From NCBI GenBank assembly GCA_014378555.1, contig JACMNN010000036.1, forward strand, positions 1-50,466: a DNA stretch of 50,466 nt, read 5' to 3'. This document shows, one piece after another, positions 8,366-16,079 of this stretch. Numbering within the stretch: position 1 is the stretch's first letter; every line of letters starts with the position of its first letter. The translations under genes and the position numbers were made by a program. The notes beneath the pieces were generated by a model. The model searched no databases and was not told where the DNA came from. It worked only from the letters and a program-made list of their open reading frames with translations. Source of the DNA: Burkholderiales bacterium. Its GTDB lineage: Bacteria > Pseudomonadota > Gammaproteobacteria > Burkholderiales > Casimicrobiaceae.

Positions 8366-9544
8366 TTAGAACCTGTGGATGAAGCCGATCGCCGGGGTGT
8401 TCAACTTGCCACCGGTTTCATTTTTCATGCTTGAGTAATACGCGTAAACCTGCGTACGCTTCGAGAATGTGTAATCGTAAACCAACGAGACGTGCTTGCC
8501 GCCGCCTGCCGTCCAATTGCTGCGCAGCGTTGCGAGCGTTGGTGCGGTATAGCCGACTGGCGGGTTGTAAGCCCAAGCTGCGCCGTTGTCGCGTTGGCTG
8601 TACTGCAAACCAACGTTATGTGCGCCCAGTGGTACCTGCGCACCAACTTCCCAATATTTCATTTTTAGGCTGCCAGCAGCAAGTTTGTAACTCGTGACGT
8701 CGTAGGCACCGTCAATACGGGCAACGCCGAAGTTATAACGTCCATAACCACGAAACGCGGTTTGGTCATGCGTACCGGTCACGACACCTGCGAGGCCGCC
8801 AAAATCTTTGTGCAGCGCGTAAACTGCGCCGACGGTTATTGGACCATTCGAATAGATGGCTGCCGTATCCCAGAGGCGAGCGCGCGGTGAGACGGCTTGT
8901 TCTTGAATAAGCGAGTATTGCGAACGCACGGTGAACCCGCCCAGATTTGGCGTTGCGTAGCTGATCGAATTACCTGCGCGAGCGTCGAAGTTGCCTTGCG
9001 ATTCGCTGAATGCGGTGCCGCCACGGCCGTAGTTCGTAAACAATTGATTGAACGCAAAACCAGGGCCGCCGGAAAGACCGTTGTTACGGTTTTGCGCGCC
9101 AGTAGAGCCAATGTTTTGATGTGAAAGGCCGAGAACATCATCGTATGGTGTCAAGCCGTAGCCCAGTTTGACTTCGCCCCATGCGGCGCCGCCCAAACCG
9201 ACCCATGCTTCACGTCCCCACATGATGCCCGCGCCGTTACCCGAAGGGATCGCTGCGCTGGTACCAGGATTGGTAGCTAGTCCACCATCATCGCTGTTGA
9301 AGCTGTTTTCGAGCTGAAAGTGAGCGTAGAGTCCGCCGCCCAAGTCTTCACGACCACGGAAACCGAAGCGCGACGAGTTCGACGTCATGCGATTGACCGT
9401 AGAACTGGTCGTAGCGTTCGATCCGCGATTGCTTTCGAGCGATGTATTGATGTAGCCGTAAAGTGTTACGTTGGCGGTTTGCGCTTGGGCCGCTACTGCA
9501 GCGAGTGCGACTGCGGTCGCGAGTGCAACTTTAGTAAATTTCAT
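8366..9544 (-). CDS. Gram-negative porin (trimeric beta-barrel, betaproteobacterial type)
   Basis: A 392-residue outer-membrane porin for passive diffusion of small hydrophilic solutes. It has a Sec signal peptide (MKFTKVALATAVALAAVAAQA, positive start then hydrophobic core and AQA cleavage) and a mature start TANVTLYGYINTSLE typical of Burkholderiales porins. Later family features include SRFGFRGREDLGGG and the C-terminal phenylalanine (GFIHRF) required for barrel assembly. I chose ATG 9544 because GAGGA precedes it and the signal peptide starts there; upstream in-frame starts would spoil it. A second porin lies directly upstream with different extracellular loops, so the pair may have diverged after duplication. 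Confidence 0.93.
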   Translation of the reverse strand: MKFTKVALATAVALAAVAAQAQTANVTLYGYINTSLESNRGSNATTSSTVNRMTSNSSRFGFRGREDLGGGLYAHFQLENSFNSDDGGLATNPGTSAAIPSGNGAGIMWGREAWVGLGGAAWGEVKLGYGLTPYDDVLGLSHQNIGSTGAQNRNNGLSGGPGFAFNQLFTNYGRGGTAFSESQGNFDARAGNSISYATPNLGGFTVRSQYSLIQEQAVSPRARLWDTAAIYSNGPITVGAVYALHKDFGGLAGVVTGTHDQTAFRGYGRYNFGVARIDGAYDVTSYKLAAGSLKMKYWEVGAQVPLGAHNVGLQYSQRDNGAAWAYNPPVGYTAPTLATLRSNWTAGGGKHVSLVYDYTFSKRTQVYAYYSSMKNETGGKLNTPAIGFIHRF

Positions 9545-9595
9545 TCTGGTCCTCATTGGAATTTGTTGCTGCATTAAATAGTGCGATCTCATGCG

Positions 9596-9630
9596 AGCTG
9601 AGCCGACCGACAAAGTCGACCGGCTCAGCT
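9596..9630. terminator. Imperfect hairpin between the two porin genes
   Basis: AGCTGAGCCG (9596-9605) pairs with CGGCTCAGCT (9621-9630), with an inner CGAC-AAA-GTCG stem. It lies 26 bases after the upstream porin stop on the minus strand. There is no clear U tract, so it may be a weak terminator or an RNA-stability hairpin. Confidence 0.5.
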
Positions 9631-9656
9631 CTAGTCAGATCGCAAACGTGCCGCGA

Positions 9657-10676
9657 TTAGAACTTGTGCTTGACGCCAACACCGAGGGTGGTCGAAGACT
9701 TGTTCGGAGCGAGCAGAGCCACTGAGGCTGCAGCGTTGTTACCATCAGACGTGCAAGCCAAGCCCTTGTTTTTGCAGCCCGACCAGATTGCGTAAAGTTC
9801 TGTACGCTTGGAAAGATCGTACTCACCCAGCACAGCGTAGCTGTTAGCTTTGGCGCTGCCGCTCTTGTTCTGAGCCAATTGCAGACCGACGCGAGCTGCG
9901 CCAAACGGCACCGTTACGCTAGCAATCAACGGCTTGGTTTTGACACCAGTTGCTGATTTGTTTTCGATGTACGTTAAACCAGCGTAAGCAACGCCGAAGT
10001 TGTAGGTCGCACCAACAATGAACTGCTTGTCAGAAGCCGTGGACGTGGCGTTTTTCTGATCGCTGAAGCCCACACCCGCGTAGATTGGACCATTTTTGTA
10101 CTGCAGATTAGCAGCCAAAGTACGGTTTGCGCTGGTGCTACCAGCAACTTCACCCAGCGACCACATCATGGATGCAGTAATGCCGCCCATGTTTGGAGTT
10201 GCATAAATGATCGAGTTGTTTGGACGCAACGTATTGGCGAAGAAGCCGCCCATGTTTGCAACAGCCGACCAACCGGTCAAGCAACCACCAAACGTGTCGT
10301 CCGAGTTGCAAGCAACATAGAAGTTAGGCGAGTACTGACGACCTACCGTTACGGAACCGAAGCCACCGTTCAGGCCAACGTAGGCTTGACGACCGAAAAG
10401 CAATCCGCCCTGGCCCAAAGCACCCGTATCAACACCGAAACCGCCTTCAAGAACGAAGACAGCATTCATGCCGCCGCCCAATGACTCGGTGCCGCGCAGG
10501 CCCCAACGTGAGCCAGAAATACCGCCAGAATTTAGGGCGGTGGTTGAAACGCCGTTGGCGCGGTGTGACGCGACGTAGCTATCAATGATGCCGTAAAGCG
10601 TGACGTTTGCGGTTTGCGCCGAAGCGGCACCCGCTGCGATTGCGCTCAGTGCCAATGCAATGAGTTTCTTATTCAT
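9657..10676 (-). CDS. Gram-negative porin (trimeric beta-barrel), second copy
   Basis: A 339-residue outer-membrane porin. The signal peptide (MNKKLIALALSAIAAGAASA) is followed by QTANVTLYGIIDSYV, and the protein ends in VGVKHKF with the terminal phenylalanine used by the Bam machinery. The segment SRWGLRGTESLGGGMNAVF matches the first strands of betaproteobacterial porins. A strong ribosome-binding site GAGGAGA precedes ATG 10676. Two cysteine-rich patches (ACNSDDTFGGC, and SGCKNKGLACT near the C-terminus) are unusual for porins and may form disulfides in loops. It is followed on the same strand by the other porin. Confidence 0.93.
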   Translation of the reverse strand: MNKKLIALALSAIAAGAASAQTANVTLYGIIDSYVASHRANGVSTTALNSGGISGSRWGLRGTESLGGGMNAVFVLEGGFGVDTGALGQGGLLFGRQAYVGLNGGFGSVTVGRQYSPNFYVACNSDDTFGGCLTGWSAVANMGGFFANTLRPNNSIIYATPNMGGITASMMWSLGEVAGSTSANRTLAANLQYKNGPIYAGVGFSDQKNATSTASDKQFIVGATYNFGVAYAGLTYIENKSATGVKTKPLIASVTVPFGAARVGLQLAQNKSGSAKANSYAVLGEYDLSKRTELYAIWSGCKNKGLACTSDGNNAAASVALLAPNKSSTTLGVGVKHKF

Positions 10677-10817
10677 AACAGTCTCTCCTCAGATATAGAC
10701 GGTCGGTAAAGCCCTTAGGACGTTGAACCAACAATTTTTTCTTCCTACACAAACTCGGAAGCTGCTCTAATTCTGCCAAATTACGAGGATTCATCCAACC
10801 TTATCGGTAGTTGCACG

Positions 10818-10846
10818 TAACTAGGCGGGCGTTTGCATGTTGTCAA
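10818..10846 (-). promoter_or_regulatory. Candidate sigma-70 promoter of the upstream porin
   Basis: Read on the minus strand, a perfect -35 TTGACA (10846-10841) is followed by a 17-base spacer and TAGTTA (10823-10818), a poor -10. The resulting leader would be about 140 bases, which is usual for porin mRNAs. Support is the consensus -35 and the spacing only. Confidence 0.35.
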
Positions 10847-10937
10847 ATTGCAACAGCATGAAACGCTCCCACCGCCCTGTTCCCTTTAATTGCGTGTTGG
10901 TGGTGGTGTTCGTAACCCTTTGATTTGAATAGCGTTA

Positions 10938-13763
10938 ATGACTTCTTCTTTGATCCTGGCCACGGTTTGTTTCGCGCTTAGTCTGGTCACGTGTACCGCA
11001 GTAGCTCGTTTCTGGATCGCTTCGCCGCTATCCTTTCCTAGCGAGCGCTCACTTCATTCGACTCCAGTTCCACGAGGCGGCGGCTTGGGCGTATCGGCCG
11101 CGTTGCTGTTTGGATGGGTGTGGATAGGCGCGCCTGTTGTGCTGGTCGTTGCTGTGTTTATGGTGTGGGCGGTTTCGGCGTGGGACGATTGGATTGGCGC
11201 TTCACCGACGGTTCGACTGCTGGTACACACGCTGGCCGCCGTCAGTATTGTCCTGAGTTGGGGCGCGCTGCCGTCGTCAATCTACCTAATCGTTGCGGCT
11301 TTGTCGCTTATCTGGGGATTAAATTTATTTAACTTCATGGATGGTTCCGACGGCCTCGCCGCGTGCACCGCCGTGATCGGCGGAGTCGCACTTGCGGTCC
11401 TGGCTTGGTCGGCGCCCGATACGGCGAGCTCGCAGATGATCACCGCGATGAGCATCGTTGTGGCGGCTGCCGCCGCAGGTCTTCTTTGCTACAACTTGCC
11501 ACCAGCCAGGATTTTTATGGGTGACGGCGGGTCAACCGTGCTGGGACTCACGCTGGCCTCATTGTGCTTAGAGGGGGCGGTTATCGGCATGTGGTCACTC
11601 GCGGCGGCGGCGGCGCTTTTCGTGCCGTTTTGGGCAGATGCGACCTACACGCTATTGCGTCGTCTGGCCGCAGGTCATAGCCCGCTTCGACCGCATCGCG
11701 AGCACTTGTACCAAAGACTCGCATTGGCGGGCCTAGGGCACCGCGGCGTGCTCTTATGGATGATTGGCTGGAATTTAATTGCCGCTATTGCGGCCTACTT
11801 GTTGCGTGAAATCGTAAGTACGAACGGACTATTTACGGTCGTCGGTTTTGCGGCGTTTTATGTTGCCCTCACGGAATGGACGTTGCGTAAGCAACCCAAT
11901 CTGCTGTTGAACCCCAGAGCCATCCTCGCGCTGCTGTATGACGTAGTCGCTGCCGCAGCCGCATGGACTTTGCTGTTCTGGGCGCGCTTTAACTTCAACT
12001 TCGACACTGCTGAGTTCACTGCTCGCGATATCGCCAGAAGCCTAGCTTTCGTGGTGCCGGTTCATGCCGCAGTATTCGTCGGTCTCGGGCTCTACCAAGG
12101 GCTTTGGCGATTTGCCAGCATGGCCGACCTGCGGCGCATCGTGCTCGGTGCGTTCATCGCAGCAGCAGGTACCGCCGTGCTGTTTGTATTGGTGCGCCCG
12201 GATAGCTTTATCTGGCCGCGCTCGGTGCTGTTATTGCAACCTGCGTTACTGATTATTCTGATGGGTGGCGCGAGATTCGCTTATCGCAGTTGGCGTGAAC
12301 ATCGGCTGTATGGCTTGGCTGCGGCGAAAGGGGAGCCCGTGCTTGTGCTCGGAGCGGGTGCTGCAGGCGCTCGTTTAGTCAGCGAGCTGGCTAAGTCTGA
12401 AACTTGGCATGTCGTCGCGCTACTCGACGACGACACCACCAAGGTCGGCAGGCGCGTACACGACACGTTAGTGGTTGGCAAACTTGCTGAGGCCAAATCC
12501 GTCGCCAAACGTTTCGGCGCCCGCCACGCCATTGTCGCCATGCCGAACGCGCATCATGAAGCACGACGACGCGCGGTGGCATTGGCTGCGGAAGCAGGGC
12601 TTACCGCGCTCACCGTGCCGTCCTACGACGAGCTGCTGTCGGACGAGGCTCCATTGGCCAAGCTTCGCGCCATCGAGCTCGAAGACTTGTTGGGACGTGA
12701 TCCCATCACACTCAACAGCAGTGGGCTGCAAAATTGGATCGCGGGGCGCACGGTGCTGATCACCGGTGCGGGCGGCTCAATCGGTACCGAGCTGTGTAAT
12801 CAAGTTGCGCGGTTTCATCCGGGGCGACTCATCATGGTTGATATTTCGGAGTTTGCCTCGCACGTCATCGGCGAGCACATGGCAACGCGATTGCCATTGG
12901 CGAAACTTGAGGTCTACGTGGGTGACGCGCGATCACGAACCCGCATGAAAGAGATTTTTGATCGCGAACGGCCCGCCATCGTGTTTCATGCTGCGGCGTA
13001 CAAGCACGTGCCACTGACAGAATCGGTGAACGCCTGGGAAGCCGTGCGTAATAACGTACTCGGAACACTGGTTACGGCAGAGTGCGCCCGCAGCGTGGGG
13101 GCGGAGAAATTCGTGCTGGTGTCCACTGACAAAGCGGTCCGTGCATCGAGCATCATGGGCGCCAGTAAACGCCTTGCGGAATTGGCCATTCTGAGCTTGC
13201 CGGAAACGCCCACGCAGTTTGTTGGCGTGCGTTTCGGCAACGTACTGGGTAGCAACGGAAGTGTGATTCCCAAGTTTCGTGAGCAAATCGCTGCGGGCGG
13301 GCCCGTAACTGTCACCCATATCGAGATGACGCGCTACTTTATGTCGATCCCGGAAGCGGCACAATTGGTGGTGCAAGCGGGATTGATAGGGCAGGCGCGT
13401 TCGTTGTACGTACTGAATATGGGTGAGCCGGTTCGCATCATTGAATTGGCGCAAGAACTCATTCGACTGGCCAAGGGGGACGCCAACTCGGTGCCCATTA
13501 TTTTCACAGGATTACGTCCTGGCGAAAAAATGCATGAGGAGCTTACCGGCGATGGCGAGCACTTTGTTGAAACCGAGCATGCAAAAGTGCGCCGGGTCAT
13601 CACTGACGCCAATATCGGCATTGATTTAGCTGCGCTCAACGCATGGCTACATCAGCCAACGCCCAAGGATGTGCGTGCCGAGCTCAAGCGTTGGGTGATT
13701 GACTTCAATCCTCCTGACGCGCCAGCAGCCGAGCATAGGGCCCCGATTGCTGCGCAAGCGTAG
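10938..13763 (+). CDS. Fused lipid-carrier GlcNAc-P transferase (WbpL/WecA-like) and UDP-sugar 4,6-dehydratase (WbpM/CapD-like)
   Basis: A 941-residue membrane protein that joins two steps usually encoded separately. Residues 1-320 are a polytopic sugar-1-phosphate transferase with DD at 83-84, NFMDGSDG at 132-139, FMGDGGST at 193-200 and PHREHLYQR at 252-260, expected to load a sugar phosphate onto undecaprenyl phosphate. Residues 325-450 hold four more membrane segments, as in WbpM. A first Rossmann segment has GAGAAGARL (472-480). The catalytic dehydratase has GAGGSIGTEL (610-619) and the Ser-Met-Lys set S729, M740, K744 seen in WbpM-type enzymes rather than Ser-Tyr-Lys. It probably makes and attaches the first sugar of an O-antigen or capsule unit. 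The last 59 bases overlap the convergent msbA. Confidence 0.88.
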   Translation: MTSSLILATVCFALSLVTCTAVARFWIASPLSFPSERSLHSTPVPRGGGLGVSAALLFGWVWIGAPVVLVVAVFMVWAVSAWDDWIGASPTVRLLVHTLAAVSIVLSWGALPSSIYLIVAALSLIWGLNLFNFMDGSDGLAACTAVIGGVALAVLAWSAPDTASSQMITAMSIVVAAAAAGLLCYNLPPARIFMGDGGSTVLGLTLASLCLEGAVIGMWSLAAAAALFVPFWADATYTLLRRLAAGHSPLRPHREHLYQRLALAGLGHRGVLLWMIGWNLIAAIAAYLLREIVSTNGLFTVVGFAAFYVALTEWTLRKQPNLLLNPRAILALLYDVVAAAAAWTLLFWARFNFNFDTAEFTARDIARSLAFVVPVHAAVFVGLGLYQGLWRFASMADLRRIVLGAFIAAAGTAVLFVLVRPDSFIWPRSVLLLQPALLIILMGGARFAYRSWREHRLYGLAAAKGEPVLVLGAGAAGARLVSELAKSETWHVVALLDDDTTKVGRRVHDTLVVGKLAEAKSVAKRFGARHAIVAMPNAHHEARRRAVALAAEAGLTALTVPSYDELLSDEAPLAKLRAIELEDLLGRDPITLNSSGLQNWIAGRTVLITGAGGSIGTELCNQVARFHPGRLIMVDISEFASHVIGEHMATRLPLAKLEVYVGDARSRTRMKEIFDRERPAIVFHAAAYKHVPLTESVNAWEAVRNNVLGTLVTAECARSVGAEKFVLVSTDKAVRASSIMGASKRLAELAILSLPETPTQFVGVRFGNVLGSNGSVIPKFREQIAAGGPVTVTHIEMTRYFMSIPEAAQLVVQAGLIGQARSLYVLNMGEPVRIIELAQELIRLAKGDANSVPIIFTGLRPGEKMHEELTGDGEHFVETEHAKVRRVITDANIGIDLAALNAWLHQPTPKDVRAELKRWVIDFNPPDAPAAEHRAPIAAQA

Positions 13764-15534
13764 CGTGCACGCCGCGCTCGACGATACGCCCGGCCTCGAA
13801 TACAAAGATTTCGTCGGCGTTGCGAATGGTGCTCAAGCGATGCGCAACTTGAATCACCGTATGGGTGGGGCCAAGAATTTGTAGCGTGTCATGCACCAAC
13901 CGTTCTGATTCCGAGTCGAGCGCAGACGTCGCCTCGTCAAACAAAACAATCGGCGCCCCCTTGTAGAGCGCACGAGCAATAGAGATACGCTGCCGCTGCC
14001 CACCCGAGAGCAAGCTGCCGCCCTCGCCCACCATCGCCGCAAAGCCGCCGGGCAGCGCCTCGATAAACGCTGCTGCACCCGCCGCTTGCGCCGCCCAAAG
14101 CACGCGCGATTGATCAACCTTTCCATCGCTGCCGCCGAACGCAATATTGGCGGCAACCGAATCGTTGATCAGCAAAACGTCCTGAGCGACCAGCGAGATG
14201 TTGTCGCGCAGGGTTTGCAAGCCAATCGATTTAAGGCTTTGACCGTCGACGGTAATTTCGCCGCTTGTCGGCTCATAGAATCCGGCAAGCAAGGCAATTG
14301 CTGTCGATTTGCCGCTGCCTGACGCGCCCACCAAGGCAACGTGTTGGCCCGCCGCGATTGCAAACGACACGCCGGTGAGGGCATCCGCGTCGCGTCCTGC
14401 ATAGCGTGCGGTCACGTCGCCGAACTGTATCGCGCCTTTTAATTTGGCTGCCGCGTGGTGCGATATCACCGACTCAGCAGGCTGATCAATCACGCCAAAA
14501 ACGCTGGTTGCCGCGGCGAGTCCGCGTTGCAGCACGGAATTGATTGCCGATAGACTTTTTAACGGTGGCAACAGCGAAAGCAGCGCACTAAAAAACACGA
14601 AAAAATCCCCGGCGGTCATTGCGCCGCGCTGCCCCTCTGAGATGGCCATTAACACGATGCCGGCAATGGCCAAGGAAACCACCAAATGCATCAGCGGTGA
14701 ACTCGCCGCATTGGCTGTTTCCTGCTTCATGATGGTGCGCCGCACACCATTGGCACGCGCGGCAAACGCACGGGCTACTTGGGCGAACGCGCCATAGATT
14801 TTGATTGAGCGTTGATTGCTGAGCCCCTCATCGGTAAAGCGCGAAAGCTCACCCATTTGCGCCTGCAACGCCACACTTGCAGCGCGCAAACGTTTGGTCA
14901 GAAGGCGCACTACCACGGCAACGATGGGCGCGATGACAAATACGCCTAAGGTCAGTCGCCAACTGATCGCAGCCATCAGCACCAAAGCAACCACCAGCTT
15001 AAGCGAATCCTGAACCAGCGTGGTGAGCGCCTGACTGGTCACCGCGCCAATTTGCTGCGTATCAAACGTAATTTTTGACGTCAATTCAGCGGCTGCATTG
15101 CGATCAAAAAAACTAACCGGCAAACGCAATAAGTGTGCAAACGTAATTTGCCGCAAGTCGAACACCACCCGGCTAGACACCCAGTGCAGTGCGAGGTCGC
15201 CTAAGAAGTTGGCGGCTCCGCGCAACGCAAAAATGGCCACCAATAAAAACGGAAACCACATGATCGGCAACGCATCAAGGACGCTAGATAGCCAGGCGAA
15301 TACGGCCGATTGCGAAAGCGCGCTTTGAGCGGGCAGCATAGCTGCAGCCTGTGTCCCCGCAGAGACACTTTTTTCAGCAACAAATGCCCGGTCCAAGATG
15401 CGCGAAAAGGCAATCGTAATCACCGGCTCGGTTAACGAAACCAGCGCCAGCATCAGCATGCCTGCGGTCAGCCGCCCGCGATACGGTTTCGTGAAACCCA
15501 GCAGTCGTTTGTATCTTTGAAAGTCAGTCACCAT
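13705..15534 (-). CDS. msbA: Lipid A export ABC transporter, fused permease/ATPase
   Basis: A 609-residue half-transporter with an N-terminal six-helix domain (about residues 20-330) and a C-terminal nucleotide-binding domain. The latter has Walker A GASGSGKST (403-411), signature LSGGQ (509-513), Walker B with DEATSALD (533-540) and an H-loop in QVAHRLS. It would flip lipid A-core across the inner membrane as a homodimer. Length and the Q-R-Q-R-ISIARAL segment fit MsbA. Its 3' end overlaps the convergent glycosyltransferase-dehydratase gene by 59 bases. Both genes serve surface polysaccharide, so this looks like a small envelope locus. A general multidrug exporter is the alternative. Confidence 0.85.
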   Translation of the reverse strand: MVTDFQRYKRLLGFTKPYRGRLTAGMLMLALVSLTEPVITIAFSRILDRAFVAEKSVSAGTQAAAMLPAQSALSQSAVFAWLSSVLDALPIMWFPFLLVAIFALRGAANFLGDLALHWVSSRVVFDLRQITFAHLLRLPVSFFDRNAAAELTSKITFDTQQIGAVTSQALTTLVQDSLKLVVALVLMAAISWRLTLGVFVIAPIVAVVVRLLTKRLRAASVALQAQMGELSRFTDEGLSNQRSIKIYGAFAQVARAFAARANGVRRTIMKQETANAASSPLMHLVVSLAIAGIVLMAISEGQRGAMTAGDFFVFFSALLSLLPPLKSLSAINSVLQRGLAAATSVFGVIDQPAESVISHHAAAKLKGAIQFGDVTARYAGRDADALTGVSFAIAAGQHVALVGASGSGKSTAIALLAGFYEPTSGEITVDGQSLKSIGLQTLRDNISLVAQDVLLINDSVAANIAFGGSDGKVDQSRVLWAAQAAGAAAFIEALPGGFAAMVGEGGSLLSGGQRQRISIARALYKGAPIVLFDEATSALDSESERLVHDTLQILGPTHTVIQVAHRLSTIRNADEIFVFEAGRIVERGVHATLAQQSGPYARLLARQED

Positions 15535-15674
15535 CTACAAATTGTTGCATGCCCCCTGCTAAATCCACTTCCAACTCAGTCCGCCACGTTGTCGCTCCTC
15601 ATTGCCGTGCTCGCATATGGTCTTCGTAGTGACGCCCACCTCGAACCGAAATGAAATGAAATAAACTCACGCTT

Positions 15675-15903
15675 CAAGCAAGGTGCTCCACGCATGTTTT
15701 GGCATGCTGACGAGTGAAACGGGAAAACAGTGCGTCAATTTTTTTGGCCATTCTGTTACTGCCCCCGCAACGGTAAATCGCATTAACGCAGACTGCATTG
15801 ATCAGAGCATGAATATTTGCCCTGGTTACAGCCACTGAAACCTAGCGTTTTGGGAAGGCGCAGTCAAACGAGCGGCGAAAAGTCCGGAGACCGGCCCTGC
15901 TTG
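15675..15903 (+). promoter_or_regulatory. Adenosylcobalamin (B12) riboswitch upstream of btuB
   Basis: The leader has the conserved cobalamin aptamer segments in order: GGTGCTCC (15682-15689), GAAACGGGAAAACAGTGCG (15716-15734), GCCCCCGCAACGGTAA (15761-15776), the B12-box core AGCCACTG (15830-15837), GGGAAGGCG (15852-15860) and AGTCCGGAGACCGGCC (15881-15896). A closing P1 stem pairs CAAGCA-GG at 15675-15683 with CCTGCTTG at 15896-15903. The family lowers expression of downstream B12-uptake genes when adenosylcobalamin is plentiful. A 7-bp hairpin (CATTGCC/GGCAATG, 15906-15926) follows without a U tract, so control may act on translation. Confidence 0.93.
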
Positions 15904-16079
15904 TCCATTGCCCGCCTCAGGCAATGAAATTAATGCTGTCTGTGCGGGGATGCACGGTAAAGCGAATGTTTCCGGCCCAATTTTGTGCGGCTCACAAGGC
16001 ATTCCCTTTTCCTCATTGCTCTCAGCCATTCAGCAGCATCAGCTTGCCGAGCGGAGGGCTTGGTTTACAAAGGAATGTC

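Noticed and set aside
10938-13763. Two separate genes merged by a frameshift
   Set aside because: The frame is continuous, with intact motifs and a plausible membrane linker between both halves, so a true fusion is preferred; read support would still settle it.
15924-16079. Upstream start of btuB giving 682 residues
   Set aside because: It would extend through the riboswitch leader and spoil the signal peptide; ATG 16080 has AGGA at proper distance.
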